A stretch of DNA of 64,000 nucleotides, taken from NCBI RefSeq assembly GCF_029433335.1, contig NZ_JAQTHX010000001.1:186001-250000 (forward strand), given 5' to 3'. Position numbers and translations under genes: made by a program. Positions 17,864 to 26,766 of this stretch are shown here, piece after piece. The DNA is from Bifidobacterium sp. ESL0745 (GTDB lineage Bacteria; Actinomycetota; Actinomycetes; Actinomycetales; Bifidobacteriaceae). Numbering within the stretch: the stretch's first letter is position 1; each line of letters opens with the position of its first letter. Under the pieces are notes generated by a model, which saw only the letters and a list, made by a program, of their open reading frames with translations, had not been told where the DNA came from and ran no database searches.

Positions 17864-18664
17864 ATGGCTTTTGAACATGTGGACTATACCTCGCTCGACG
17901 TACCAGCGGCACCGTTCTCCGATCCTGCAATCATCCCTGCATTCCCGAAGAACAAGGTACCCCGTCATGTCGGCGTCATCATGGACGGCAACGGTCGCTG
18001 GGCGCAGCAGCGCGGCCTGACCCGTACCCACGGCCACCAGGCCGCCGAACCGGTCGTTTTCGACACCATCGCGGGCGCCATCGAGGCTGGCGTGCGTTAT
18101 TTGAGCCTCTATACGTTCTCCACCGAAAACTGGAAACGCAGCCCGCAGGAAGTGCGTTTCCTGATGGGCTTCTCGCGCGACATCATCCACCGTCGCGTGG
18201 CCCAGATGGACGAATGGGGCGTGCGCGTGCGCTGGTCCGGCCGTCGTCCGAAGCTCTGGAAATCCGTGATCGACGAGCTTGAGGTCGCCATGGAACGTAC
18301 CAAGCACAATTCCACCATCGACGTCGTCTTTTGTATCAATTACGGCGGTCGTTCGGAGATCGCCGATGCCGCGGCGGCCATCGCCAAAGAGGTCCGCGAT
18401 GGTAAGATCAGCGGCGACCGTGTCACCGAATCCATGATTTCGGAGCATCTTTATAATCCTGACATTCCCGATTGCGATCTGGTCATTCGCACTTCAGGCG
18501 AGCAACGCACTTCGAACTTCCTGCCATGGGAGGCCGCATACGCCGAGCTCGATTTTGCCCCCGAACTTTTCCCTGATTATGGGCGCAAGGCCCTTTGGCG
18601 TTCCATTGACCACTATGTTCATCGTGATCGGCGCTTTGGCGGCGTCAAGACACAAGCAAAGTGA
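17864..18664 (+). CDS. uppS: Isoprenyl (undecaprenyl) diphosphate synthase
   Basis: 266-residue cis-prenyltransferase that elongates farnesyl diphosphate with isopentenyl diphosphate to make the lipid carrier for wall synthesis. Seen: catalytic block RHVGVIMDGNGRWAQQRGL (about residues 29-47; Asp binds Mg-diphosphate), HxxG-type TRTHGHQAAEP, LSLYTFSTENWKRSPQEV (about 85-102) and the C-terminal LVIRTSGEQRTSNFLPWEAAYAEL. It begins 3 bases after recO and ends just before a bidirectional terminator. Confidence 0.96.
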   Translation: MAFEHVDYTSLDVPAAPFSDPAIIPAFPKNKVPRHVGVIMDGNGRWAQQRGLTRTHGHQAAEPVVFDTIAGAIEAGVRYLSLYTFSTENWKRSPQEVRFLMGFSRDIIHRRVAQMDEWGVRVRWSGRRPKLWKSVIDELEVAMERTKHNSTIDVVFCINYGGRSEIADAAAAIAKEVRDGKISGDRVTESMISEHLYNPDIPDCDLVIRTSGEQRTSNFLPWEAAYAELDFAPELFPDYGRKALWRSIDHYVHRDRRFGGVKTQAK

Positions 18665-18689
18665 CAGGTCACGAAATTAACGAATAGGA

Positions 18690-18745
18690 CGAATACGAAT
18701 AACGGCCCTTTCGCAACGTTTCGGAAGGGCCGTTATTCGTATTCG
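18690..18745. terminator. Bidirectional stem-loop between uppS and the LacI gene
   Basis: A perfect 21-bp inverted repeat (18690-18710 and 18725-18745) around a 14-base loop. Core AACGGCCCTT/AAGGGCCGTT. The genes on both sides point towards it, so it can stop transcription from each. The T-run is weak on both strands. Confidence 0.75.
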
Positions 18746-18803
18746 CTGATGATGAGATGATTATTGGCATACCTAAATAGCAGCAATCATCGGTATCGCC
18801 TTG

Positions 18804-19853
18804 TCATTCCTTGTTGGCAACCGATTGGTTTTCAATGATCTGGCAATGGATACAGGCTGGAATCGCGGAATTGATTGGCGGCAAATCGATGAGGTTCTTG
18901 GGGAACGGATCTTCGCCCAGCGAACGCTTTTCAATCAGGGAGACCAGCTTGCAAACCGCCCAATAGCCCATTTCGTAGTAAGGTATGGCGACCGAGGTCA
19001 GTTTGGGGGAGAAGGTGTCGGCAATGTTGCTGTCATTGCCCACACCGATGACCGAAAGATCCTTGCCGACGGTCAAACCGCGGCGTGCCGCGCATTCGTA
19101 GATGTACCATGTGCGGGCATCGTCGTAGCAGAAGAAGGCATCCGGTTTCACGCTGTCGAACAGTGCTGATACTTTCCTCAGCGCGTCTTCGTTCTGCGAG
19201 ACGTTGACGACCAGCTCTTTGTCAAAGGGAATCTTCGACTCCTTAAGCGCCCTGCGATAGCCTTCAAGCCTGGTGGCCTGGGCGATGGTCGGTGCCGAAT
19301 TGCCGATATAGGCAATCTTCTTGGCTCCTGAATCGATAAGCTTCTTGGTGGCGTCGTAGCCGATGGCGAACTCGTCGGGCTCGACAATGGGGAAGCGGTT
19401 GTCAACGGTATTGGTGGAAATCAGCACCAGCGGAGAATGGACAAGATCTTCGGGGACTTCGGTAACTTGGCTGGAAGGCTTGGAATACAGGAAACCATCC
19501 ATACCGTAACGCTGCAACACGGAAATCTGGTCTGCCTGGCTGGCCGAACCGTCCGTATCGACGAACAGAATGATGTAGCCATAGTGGCTTGCGGCGTCCT
19601 GTGCGCCTTGCAGGGTTTGCGCAGTATAAGGAATGTCATAGATTTCATCGGCGATGAAGCCGAGGATTCCGGTTTTACTGGTTCTCAGGCTGCGAGCCAT
19701 CGGATTGGGCTTATACCCCAGTTCATCGGCTATTTCCCGCACCCTTGCGGCGATCTGTGTTTTAACGCGTCCGGCATCCCGGTTGTTGAGGACCAGGGAA
19801 ACAGTGGAGATCGAGACTCCGGCCTTTTCCGCGACGTCTTTCATAGTCATCAT
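18804..19853 (-). CDS. LacI-family transcriptional regulator
   Basis: About 350 residues. N-terminal helix-turn-helix TMKDVAEKAGVSISTVSLVLNN (residues 3-24) with hinge region ELGYKPNPMARSLRTSKTG, followed by a periplasmic-binding-protein-like effector domain (GILGFIADEI...; FCYDDARTWYIYECAARRGL; VIGVGNDSNIADTFSPKLTSVAIP). ATG 19853 is chosen because the family begins with (M)xxKDVAxxAGVS; the ORF is open to 19895. The C-terminal end has an unusual CIHCQIIENQ with two Cys. No sugar genes adjoin it, so the target is probably elsewhere; the ligand cannot be told. Confidence 0.88.
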   Translation of the reverse strand: MMTMKDVAEKAGVSISTVSLVLNNRDAGRVKTQIAARVREIADELGYKPNPMARSLRTSKTGILGFIADEIYDIPYTAQTLQGAQDAASHYGYIILFVDTDGSASQADQISVLQRYGMDGFLYSKPSSQVTEVPEDLVHSPLVLISTNTVDNRFPIVEPDEFAIGYDATKKLIDSGAKKIAYIGNSAPTIAQATRLEGYRRALKESKIPFDKELVVNVSQNEDALRKVSALFDSVKPDAFFCYDDARTWYIYECAARRGLTVGKDLSVIGVGNDSNIADTFSPKLTSVAIPYYEMGYWAVCKLVSLIEKRSLGEDPFPKNLIDLPPINSAIPACIHCQIIENQSVANKE

Positions 19854-19941
19854 GGCTTTTAATCTATACCTATTTACGGACTTAGTAAAAGCCAATGACT
19901 ACTATTTGAAACAACTGTCCATATCGTTGGAAAATGGCGAT

Positions 19942-20319
19942 TTATTTCGTTTGACTTAGTATCTCGTCAACAAGCTGTTGTTTCTCTTTTATTTGACCTG
20001 AAAAACCGGGACGTATGTCAAGTTTCAGTGTGACACCGGTACGGTAACCTTGGGTGGCCAGCACCATGGTGGCGTCGCGGACGACCTTGAGCACGTCATC
20101 CAGATTCCCCTCGATATTGGTGAACATCGCATTGGTTTCGTTGTCCAATCCTGATTCACGGATGACGTTGACCGATTGTGCGACATACTGGCTCAGCTCC
20201 GAGCCCGTGCCACTGGGGGCAATTGCGACTGCTGCCACGGTGTTGATATAGGGTTTGCCTGTTTTCGGATCGGTAGGGACAGTTTGCCTGACGGCGTTGC
20301 GGTCGATGTTCTCGCTCAT
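19942..20319 (-). CDS. MTH1187-family thiamine-binding-type protein
   Basis: 125 residues. Family block VAAVAIAPSGTGSELSQYVAQSVNVIRESGL (about 28-58), then MFTNIEGNLDDVLKVVRDATMVLATQGYRTGVTLKLDIRPG (about 65-105), as in the small ferredoxin-fold proteins of the MTH1187/YqgV group, several of which bind thiamine. About 25 extra N-terminal residues precede the fold. Start ATG 20319 is preceded on the minus strand by AAAGGAGCAC. It is divergent from glyS. The fold call is good; the actual ligand is inferred from the family. Confidence 0.8.
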   Translation of the reverse strand: MSENIDRNAVRQTVPTDPKTGKPYINTVAAVAIAPSGTGSELSQYVAQSVNVIRESGLDNETNAMFTNIEGNLDDVLKVVRDATMVLATQGYRTGVTLKLDIRPGFSGQIKEKQQLVDEILSQTK

Positions 20320-20477
20320 GTTGTGCTCCTTTGGTATGGCTGACTGCCATAGTACCTTTCAGGCTTGGCATTTGCGAAGGTCGAACCGACGTTGGGTGTC
20401 ACGCTATGTCGGTAAAGTAAGGACACAAGTAATTGTCATGAAACGGCTGATTAAAGCCAATAAGCGGAAGGTGTGTC

Positions 20478-21998
20478 GTGACTCAATCCAAACTTGATGA
20501 AGTCGTATCGCTGGCCAAGCGTCGTGGTTTCGTGTTTCCTGCGGGGGAGATTTATGGCGGCACACGTTCCGCGTGGGATTATGGCCCGCTCGGCGTTGCT
20601 TTGAAGGACAACATCAAGCGCGAATGGTGGCGTTCGATGGTGGTCACGCGCGGCGATGTCGTCGGCGTCGACACCTCGATCATTCTTCCTTCCGCCGTAT
20701 GGGAGGCTTCCGGACACGTCAAGGTCTTCAATGACCCGCTGATTGAGTGCCTGAACTGCCACAAGCGCCAGCGCGCCGACAAACTCGAGGAATCCTACGC
20801 CGAGAAGCATGGCGACAAGATGCCCGAAAATGGTCTCAAAGACATCGTCTGTCCCGACTGCGGCACCCGCGGCCAGTGGACGGAACCGCGTGATTTCAAC
20901 ATGATGCTGCGTACGCACTTGGGGCCGGTGGACGACGAGAACTCGCTGCACTATCTGCGTCCGGAAACCGCGCAGGGCATCTTCGTAGACTTCAAGAACG
21001 TGATGACCTCTTCACGAAGCAAGCCGCCGTTCGGCATCGCCAACATGGGCAAGTCCTTCCGCAACGAGATCACACCCGGCAACTTCATCTTCCGCACCCG
21101 TGAGTTCGAGCAGATGGAGATGGAGTTCTTCGTAGAGCCTGGCACCGATGAGGCGTGGCACCAGTATTGGATCGACACCCGCACCCGTTGGTACACCGAC
21201 CTTGGCATCAACCCCGAGAACCTGCGCCACTACGAGCATCCCAAGGAGAAGCTTGCACACTATTCCAAGCGCACCGTCGACATCGAATACAAGTTCGGTT
21301 TCAAGGGCTCCGACTGGGGCGAGCTTGAAGGCGTGGCCAACCGCACCGACTTCGACCTTTCCGCGCATCAGGAGCATTCCGGCGAGGATCTCACTTTCTT
21401 CGACCAGGCCAGCGGCAAGAAGTACATTCCCTACGTCATCGAGCCGGCCGCGGGCCTGACCCGTTCGCTCATGGCCTTCCTCGTGGATGCCTACGCCGTC
21501 GACGAGGCACCGAACACCAAGGGCGGCGTCGATCGCCGCACCGTGTTGCGTCTCGACCCGAGGCTCTCGCCGGTCAAGGCCGCCGTCTTCCCGCTGAGCA
21601 AGAAGGCGCCGTTGCAGGGCATCGCCCACGATCTGGCCGCCGAACTGCGCCAGCACGACTGGATGATCGACTACGACGAGGCCGGAGCCATCGGCCGCCG
21701 CTATCGTCGTCAGGACGAGATTGGTACCCCGCTTTGCATTACGGTCGATTTCGACACCCCCGATGACCATTCGGTCACCATCCGTGAGCGCGATTCGATG
21801 AAGCAGGAGCGCGTCGACCTCGACAACGTGGCCAAGTACGTTGCTGACCGCATCGGAGAGAAACGCGTGCGCTACCCTGAAGGCCCAGCCTCCATCGTCG
21901 GCACCACCGCAGCCGATGGCGGCGTGGACTTCGCCAAGGAGTCCGGCATCGATGAGTCCGCCCCGGTCAAGGTAGCAGAAGCTGGCGGACTGTACTAA
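20478..21998 (+). CDS. glyS: Glycyl-tRNA synthetase, single-chain class II type
   Basis: 506 residues, charges tRNA-Gly with glycine. Class II motifs: [30 protein letters not shown] (N-terminal glycine site), motif 2 around [26 protein letters not shown] (about 193-218), motif 3 in the [17 protein letters not shown] block (about 323-339), and an anticodon-binding domain after about 370. A four-Cys insertion (CLNCHKRQ...CPDCGTRG, about 94-140) suggests zinc. Start GTG 20478 with GGAAGG upstream. The last about 40 residues (VGTTAADGG...GGLY) extend past the anticodon domain. Confidence 0.96.
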   Translation: MTQSKLDEVVSLAKRRGFVFPAGEIYGGTRSAWDYGPLGVALKDNIKREWWRSMVVTRGDVVGVDTSIILPSAVWEASGHVKVFNDPLIECLNCHKRQRADKLEESYAEKHGDKMPENGLKDIVCPDCGTRGQWTEPRDFNMMLRTHLGPVDDENSLHYLRPETAQGIFVDFKNVMTSSRSKPPFGIANMGKSFRNEITPGNFIFRTREFEQMEMEFFVEPGTDEAWHQYWIDTRTRWYTDLGINPENLRHYEHPKEKLAHYSKRTVDIEYKFGFKGSDWGELEGVANRTDFDLSAHQEHSGEDLTFFDQASGKKYIPYVIEPAAGLTRSLMAFLVDAYAVDEAPNTKGGVDRRTVLRLDPRLSPVKAAVFPLSKKAPLQGIAHDLAAELRQHDWMIDYDEAGAIGRRYRRQDEIGTPLCITVDFDTPDDHSVTIRERDSMKQERVDLDNVAKYVADRIGEKRVRYPEGPASIVGTTAADGGVDFAKESGIDESAPVKVAEAGGLY

Positions 21999-22049
21999 GG
22001 CGCTTTGAAGCTGGTTAATAAAAAGCTATGCACAAGCTGTAACTGACGT

Positions 22050-22140
22050 TGCTGGGTGTCGGGATATACAATGTCTAGACACCCTCCAGGCCGGTAGGCC
22101 AAGCTTTATGTCTAGCCATCACATATCCCGACGCCCAGCA
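22050..22140. repeat. Long hairpin element, short form
   Basis: An 18-bp stem (22050-22067 with 22123-22140, one T/C difference that would be a G-U pair in RNA) closes a 55-base loop containing GGCC-GGTA-GGCC and two copies of ATGTCTAG. The stem shares the GGGATAT core with the outer stems of the two larger elements downstream. Confidence 0.6.
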
Positions 22141-22232
22141 CTCAGCGGAATCTAACTGTTTGCAATTGGATTCAAAGTAGTCATTTGCAGTTATTTAGAG
22201 CTAAATGGTTGAGTTTCAGACCGTGTTGAGTG

Positions 22233-22402
22233 TTTGGGTCTGGGATATGCGATGCGCGACCGTAAAGACTCGGCCGCGAAATCGTAGATCTCGCTTTCGC
22301 GCTCGAGAATCGCGCTCATCTCGCCTACAGAAAGTCCACAGGACTTTCTGCTTAACGGCTCAGCCCAGAGCATGTCATACATTGCATGTCCGACCCTAGA
22401 CG
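22233..22402. repeat. Structured repeat element, copy A
   Basis: Outer arms around TGGGATATGCGATG (22241-22254) and CATTGCATGTCC (22380-22391) can pair imperfectly. The interior, shared with copy B, runs from GACCGTAAAGACT through GCGAAATCG, GCTTTCGCGCTCG and a 10-bp hairpin (22328-22337 with 22341-22350) to TTAACGGCTCAGCCC. Two base pairs in that hairpin differ from copy B on both sides at once, preserving pairing. Confidence 0.65.
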
Positions 22403-22462
22403 CGTCGACCCAAGTATTATTGTCTTGACGACTTTGGAGTTAGATAAATAATAAGGTTGAGT

Positions 22463-22631
22463 GGTGGGGCGGGGATATGCGATGCTTGACCGTAAAGACT
22501 TGGCCGCGAAATCGAAGATTTTGCTTTCGCGCTCGTACATCGCGCTCACTTCACCTACAGGAAGCCCACTGGGCTTCCTGCTTAACGGCTCAGCCCGGAG
22601 CGTGTCGGACATCGTATATCCACGCCCCACC
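22463..22631. repeat. Structured repeat element, copy B
   Basis: Outer arms 22463-22484 and 22610-22631 pair over 22 positions with two differences. The interior hairpin is CAGGAAGCCC (22558-22567) with GGGCTTCCTG (22571-22580), where copy A has CAGAAAGTCC/GGACTTTCTG. The small stem GCGAAA/TTTCGC is kept in both copies. The element ends about 50 bases before the dusB start. Confidence 0.65.
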
Positions 22632-22681
22632 GCGTCAGTTAGATACTGCTTTGATGAGCAGCAATTTAGAATAGGAGATAC

Positions 22682-23995
22682 GTGAAGGACTTTAAGGAAT
22701 GGCTGAAGCGAGTCGATTATTCGCAGGCTCGGCAGCACTTTGATAATGGCTGGGACGAAGTGCTCAAAGATTTGCCTGGGCTCGATCCCAGTGAAACCAG
22801 CGCTCAGGACGGCGAATACGAGGCGGGCGATGATGGCAAGCCTCTGCCGAAAATTGCACCTGTCGATCTAGGGCCGCTGCATGTTCAGACCCCGGTCGTG
22901 CTTTCTCCGATGGCGGGCGTCACCAACTGGCCGTTCCGCTCGATCTGTCGGGCATACGGTCCTGACGGACTGTATGTCGCCGAAATGATCACCGCCCGTG
23001 CGCTCGTCGCCCGCAATCCAAAGGCGTTCAGACTTTGCCGCTTCGCGCCCACCGAGAAGATCCGCTCGCTGCAGCTCTACGGCGTCGATCCCAACATCAC
23101 CGCGCAGGCTGCTCAGATGGTGGTTGCCGGCAACATGGCCGACCACATCGACCTCAACTTCGGCTGCCCGGTGCCCAAGGTTACCCGCCGTGGCGGCGGT
23201 TCGGCACTGCCTTGGAAAACCGATCTGTTCCGCGAACTCGTCCACCGTGTAGTCGAGGTGTGCAACGATGCCAATATCCCCGTGACCGCCAAGATTCGCG
23301 TCGGTATCGACGCCGACCATACGACGTTCCTCGATGCAGCTCGTATCGCCGAGGATGAGGGATGTGCAGCCGTGACGCTTCACGCACGCACCACAGCCGA
23401 ATACTATGGCGGCCATTCCGATTGGAGCCGTATCGCCGAACTCGTCCAAGCTGTTGACATCCCGGTTTTCGGCAACGGCGACATCTGGGGTGCCGAGGAT
23501 GCGTTGGAAATGGTGCGGCAGACCGGTTGCGCCGGCGTTGCCATCGGTCGGGGATGCCAGGGCAGACCATGGATTTTCTCCGATATCAAGCATGCATTCG
23601 CAGGCTCCGATGAACGTTTCAGCCCTACTTTGGGCGGCGTTTTCCAGATCATCATGGCCCACGGCCAGTTGTTGCTGCGATTCTACGACGGCGACGAAAC
23701 GATGGCCGTGCATGATTTGCGCAAACACATCGCTTGGTACCTCAAAGGTTTTCCGGTCGGCGGTACGACGCGTCGGGCGTTCATGGAATCCGAAACGTTG
23801 GATGACGTCAGGAAGGTGATGGATCGGCTCGACCCGTCTGTCACGTATCCGCAGCGCGTCACCGACAAACCTCGTGGTCGTGTTCGCTACGCGAAAAAGG
23901 TGCATGTTCCTTACGGTTGGTTCGATTCCCGCACTACAACCCATGAGGAACGCGAGCAGCTTTTCGGCGACGACCCGATGGATGCCAGTTACTGA
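22682..23995 (+). CDS. dusB: tRNA-dihydrouridine synthase (DusB-like)
   Basis: 437 residues; FMN enzyme that reduces uridines in tRNA to dihydrouridine. TIM-barrel blocks: VVLSPMAGVTNWPFRSICRAYG (about 76-97), EMITARALV, LQLYGVDPNITAQAA, HIDLNFGCPVPKVTRRGGGSAL (about 159-180, with the catalytic Cys) and TLHARTTAEYYGGHSDW (about 232-248), then GNGDIW and GVAIGRGCQGRPW. The N-terminus has a 70-residue acidic extension before the barrel. GTG 22682 is the start, with AGGAG at 22673-22677. It follows the structured repeats directly. Confidence 0.93.
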   Translation: MKDFKEWLKRVDYSQARQHFDNGWDEVLKDLPGLDPSETSAQDGEYEAGDDGKPLPKIAPVDLGPLHVQTPVVLSPMAGVTNWPFRSICRAYGPDGLYVAEMITARALVARNPKAFRLCRFAPTEKIRSLQLYGVDPNITAQAAQMVVAGNMADHIDLNFGCPVPKVTRRGGGSALPWKTDLFRELVHRVVEVCNDANIPVTAKIRVGIDADHTTFLDAARIAEDEGCAAVTLHARTTAEYYGGHSDWSRIAELVQAVDIPVFGNGDIWGAEDALEMVRQTGCAGVAIGRGCQGRPWIFSDIKHAFAGSDERFSPTLGGVFQIIMAHGQLLLRFYDGDETMAVHDLRKHIAWYLKGFPVGGTTRRAFMESETLDDVRKVMDRLDPSVTYPQRVTDKPRGRVRYAKKVHVPYGWFDSRTTTHEEREQLFGDDPMDASY

Positions 23996-24319
23996 TTGAA
24001 ATGAGGGTGTTGCAGCAGGGCGTCTAGAAGGATGGACGGTACTCGATCACCCGCAATATCAATGGATTTTGTTTTGCGCTCGATCTTTGTGATCGGCTTT
24101 CCTCCGACTATTCCATTTGACCAGTCGTTTAATGGCTTGGATCGTATATGGGGTTGTGTATCTCCATCTGCATGCATCAATCGTGCATGAATATTGATGA
24201 TTTACGTCAAACATGCGGAAAAATCCGAAAAAAATCCGTGGTACACCCCGCGAAATAGTCTTAATTTAGGCGTGTCCTGCGATAGAGTAATAGGCATAAC
24301 CGTGAAGTGACAGGAGACT
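23996..24319. other. ftsZ upstream region
   Basis: 324 bases with no gene recognised. It must contain the promoter of the division cluster, but no near-consensus hexamer pair was found; the stretch just upstream of ftsZ (about 24200-24290) is AT-rich and the ribosome binding site CAGGAG lies at 24311-24316. Confidence 0.4.
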
Positions 24320-25519
24320 ATGGTGAGCGAGATTGCCCAGACTGACAATTTCAACGATAAAACGAGCATCAAGGTGGTCGGTGTCGGTGGTGCCGGTGGC
24401 AACGCCGTCAATCGAATGATTGCCGAAGGTTTGAAAAACGTTGAATTTGTAGCGATTAATACCGACGCAAAGGATTTGCTCCGCAGCGACGCGGATGTCA
24501 AGATTTCTTTGAGTGACCATTCCAGCAGAGGGCTTGGAGCCGGAGCCGATCCGGAAAAGGGAGCCAAGGCTGCGCAGGATCATCAGTCGGACATCGAAGA
24601 GGCGCTCAAGGGCGCCGATATGGTTTTCGTCACTTGTGGCGAAGGCGGCGGCACCGGTACCGGCGCAAGCCCTATCGTCGCGCGTGCGGCCCATCAGCAA
24701 GGTGCGCTGACCATTGCCGTGGTCACTCGCCCATTTGCCTTTGAAGGACCGCAACGAGCGGCTTCGGCCAAGCTCGGCATCGAGAATCTGCGCAAGGAAG
24801 TCGATGCGCTGATTGTCATCCCGAACGACCGTCTCCTGGAGCTTTCCGATAAGACCATCGGCATCGTCGATGCCTTCAAGACCGCCGACACGGCACTCCT
24901 TGCCGGAGTGCAGGGCATCACCGACCTGATCACGATGAATTCCTACATCCATGTCGATTTCTCCGACGTCACCGCGATCCTGCGTGGTGCAGGCACGGCC
25001 CTCTTCGGCATCGGCTCGGCTCGAGGCGAGGATCGCGCCACTCAGGCGGCAGAAATCGCCATCAGCTCCCCGCTTCTTGAGGAAAGCATCGAAGGCGCTC
25101 ACGGTGCGCTCATCAATATCGCAGGTCCGACGGATCTGAAACTGCAAGAGGCCAGCGACGCCACCGAACTCGTTCGTAAGGCGATCCACCCTGAGGCACA
25201 GATCATCTGGGGTCTTGCTCTTGACGACGCTTATGGCGACGAGGTTCGTGTCACCGTGATTGCCGCTGGTTTTGACGCCGATGGCAAGAAGGACGCCGAA
25301 AACCGTGATAACGTTTCCAAAGCAATGCCTCAGGCCACGCAAGAGGAAACGAATCCAACCTATGAGTCCGAGCCCCAGACACCGCTTGTGCGCGAAGTTC
25401 CTGATTTGGATACACCGACAGTTTCGCACACACCGGAAACCGGTCCCTACGATGATTCCGGTGACTCGAATTCGCCGGATGACCCCGGCGATCTTGATAT
25501 CCCCGATTTTCTGCGCTGA
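24320..25519 (+). CDS. ftsZ: Cell division GTPase FtsZ
   Basis: 399 residues; polymerises into the Z-ring. Seen: VVGVGGAGGNAVNRMI (about 20-35), the tubulin signature GEGGGTGTGASPIVA (about 112-126), NDRLLEL, and the T7 loop region LITMNSYIHVDFSDV (about 201-215). The variable C-terminal linker (about 325-390) is rich in Asp, Glu, Pro and Ser and ends in the conserved tail DLDIPDFLR, which in actinobacteria is the SepF contact. Start ATG 24320 follows CAGGAG. sepF begins 22 bases downstream. Confidence 0.98.
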   Translation: MVSEIAQTDNFNDKTSIKVVGVGGAGGNAVNRMIAEGLKNVEFVAINTDAKDLLRSDADVKISLSDHSSRGLGAGADPEKGAKAAQDHQSDIEEALKGADMVFVTCGEGGGTGTGASPIVARAAHQQGALTIAVVTRPFAFEGPQRAASAKLGIENLRKEVDALIVIPNDRLLELSDKTIGIVDAFKTADTALLAGVQGITDLITMNSYIHVDFSDVTAILRGAGTALFGIGSARGEDRATQAAEIAISSPLLEESIEGAHGALINIAGPTDLKLQEASDATELVRKAIHPEAQIIWGLALDDAYGDEVRVTVIAAGFDADGKKDAENRDNVSKAMPQATQEETNPTYESEPQTPLVREVPDLDTPTVSHTPETGPYDDSGDSNSPDDPGDLDIPDFLR

Positions 25520-25541
25520 CGAGTAGACGAAAGGATTTTCA

Positions 25542-26024
25542 ATGGCTGGATACATGAAAAAAGCGATGTCATATCTTGGTATGACCGATGTGGTGGACGA
25601 CGATGACGAGGATATACAGGACGATGATGATACAACGTCTTCTGATTATGATTCGGAGAGCCCGGTGACACCGATTACCATACAGACTTCCTCGACGTCG
25701 CAGACTGGCGATTCATCATCAAGCTCCGCCAAGCCTTTCCCGGCTAGCCGTATCAATCGTATCACCACCATTCATCCCAAGGATTACGACGAGGTCCAGA
25801 AGGTTGGCCGTGCCTTGCGTGACGGTGTTCCGGTGGTGCTCAATCTGACCGGACTGTCGCGGGAAGTAGCCTGCCGCGCTCTTGATTTCTGTTCAGGTGT
25901 GGTCTTCGGCATTCGTGGTTCGCTTGAGCGTGTCACGTCCAGGGTCTTCCTCTTAAGCCCTGCCCAGGTGAAGATCAAGGTAGAGCAGACGCCATCCGAC
26001 GAATCCGATGACGACCTGTTCTGA
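25542..26024 (+). CDS. sepF: Cell division protein SepF
   Basis: 160 residues; SepF anchors FtsZ to the membrane in actinobacteria, which lack FtsA. The N-terminus AGYMKKAMSYLGMTD is an amphipathic membrane-binding helix, followed by an acidic Asp/Ser linker (about 18-70) and the SepF core (HPKDYDEVQKVGRALRDGVPVVLNLTGLS, LDFCSGVVFGIRGSLERVTSRVFLLSP, about 80-145). GAAAGGA precedes the ATG. It lies between ftsZ and yggT. Confidence 0.96.
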   Translation: MAGYMKKAMSYLGMTDVVDDDDEDIQDDDDTTSSDYDSESPVTPITIQTSSTSQTGDSSSSSAKPFPASRINRITTIHPKDYDEVQKVGRALRDGVPVVLNLTGLSREVACRALDFCSGVVFGIRGSLERVTSRVFLLSPAQVKIKVEQTPSDESDDDLF

Positions 26025-26030
26025 GGTTCT

Positions 26031-26309
26031 ATGTTGCTTGTGGTATTGTCCCTGATCAAATGGCTCATAGGCCTCTATGAGACGGTGCTCTTCATCCGGG
26101 TGCTTTTCGATTGGGTGTTTGTATTGATGCCGCGTTGGCGTCCTGGTCGTGTAATCGGGTCGATCATCAATGTGTTCTATGTGTTGACTGACCCCCCGCT
26201 GCGTTGGCTGCGCAGGTTTATTCCCGTTATCAGAATGGGGTCGGGGGGACTGGATGTCACCCCGATGGTGTTGTGGTTCATTCTCGCCGTGGTTGCTGTG
26301 ATTATTTAG
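26031..26309 (+). CDS. YggT family membrane protein
   Basis: 92 residues with two membrane segments (about 1-22 and 70-90) joined by a basic loop holding the family motif DWVFVLMPRWRPGRVIGSIINVFYVLTDPPLRWLRRFIP. YggT proteins sit in division clusters of many bacteria with unclear function. Start ATG 26031 is six bases after the sepF stop, with GAGG in that gap. Confidence 0.9.
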   Translation: MLLVVLSLIKWLIGLYETVLFIRVLFDWVFVLMPRWRPGRVIGSIINVFYVLTDPPLRWLRRFIPVIRMGSGGLDVTPMVLWFILAVVAVII

Positions 26310-26360
26310 TATTGTTGTTTCACGGGAACTCATTCTCTACGTATCGAAAGGCAGAACGTC

Positions 26361-26660
26361 ATGTCATTGTTGACAGCGCAACAAGTACGTAACCATTCAT
26401 TTACGACGGTCCGTTTCAAAGAGGGCTATGACGTCGAGCAGGTCGATGAGTTTCTCGATCAGGTTGAGGCTACATTGCGGGCGCGGGAAGAACGCATCGT
26501 GTATCTGGAAGGAAAGGCCGGCGGTTCGGTTTCAGAAACCGACCTGGCGAATCAGGATTGTGTCGATGAATCCTCGTCATCTGCCTCGTTTGATGATTCA
26601 GAAGTGCGATCGCCGGAAGCCGGGAATACAACTAAAGAACAAATATCGTGGGAACAGTAA
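26361..26660 (+). CDS. Short DivIVA-domain protein
   Basis: 99 residues. The first 50 match the DivIVA N-terminal membrane-binding domain (LLTAQQVRNHSFTTVRFKEGYDVEQVDEFLDQVEATL), almost the same as the next gene, but the coiled-coil part is replaced by a short Ser/Asp-rich tail (about 55-99). It probably arose by duplication of the neighbouring divIVA. It could bind membrane curvature or the larger DivIVA without forming a long filament; this is inference. GAAAGG precedes the ATG. Confidence 0.8.
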   Translation: MSLLTAQQVRNHSFTTVRFKEGYDVEQVDEFLDQVEATLRAREERIVYLEGKAGGSVSETDLANQDCVDESSSSASFDDSEVRSPEAGNTTKEQISWEQ

Positions 26661-26766
26661 GCATTTTGTGCGATATGGCGAGAATTTCGGGTACACTGCA
26701 TGGTGTAAGCTGTATCAAGAAGTCAAATTCAGAGGCATTTATGCCCAAAGTGAGGTGTGAAAGTTT

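Larger units (their letters stand above)
21999..22681. other. 680-base non-coding region between glyS and dusB with three structured elements
   Basis: This stretch is filled by one short long-stem hairpin (22050-22140) and two related elements of about 170-180 bases (22233-22402 and 22463-22631), separated by AT-rich spacers. Both strands contain short ORFs, but those are imposed by the repeat. See the three repeat entries. Confidence 0.7.

Noticed and set aside
22191..22738. Short minus-strand frames of similar sequence (ending ...RIAYPRP and ...SIAYPRP) in the two structured elements
   Set aside because: The similarity follows from the DNA repeat itself. Differences between copies include many amino-acid changes, and the best conserved part is the base-paired hairpin, so an RNA or DNA structure explains them better than protein. 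A real small protein is not fully excluded.
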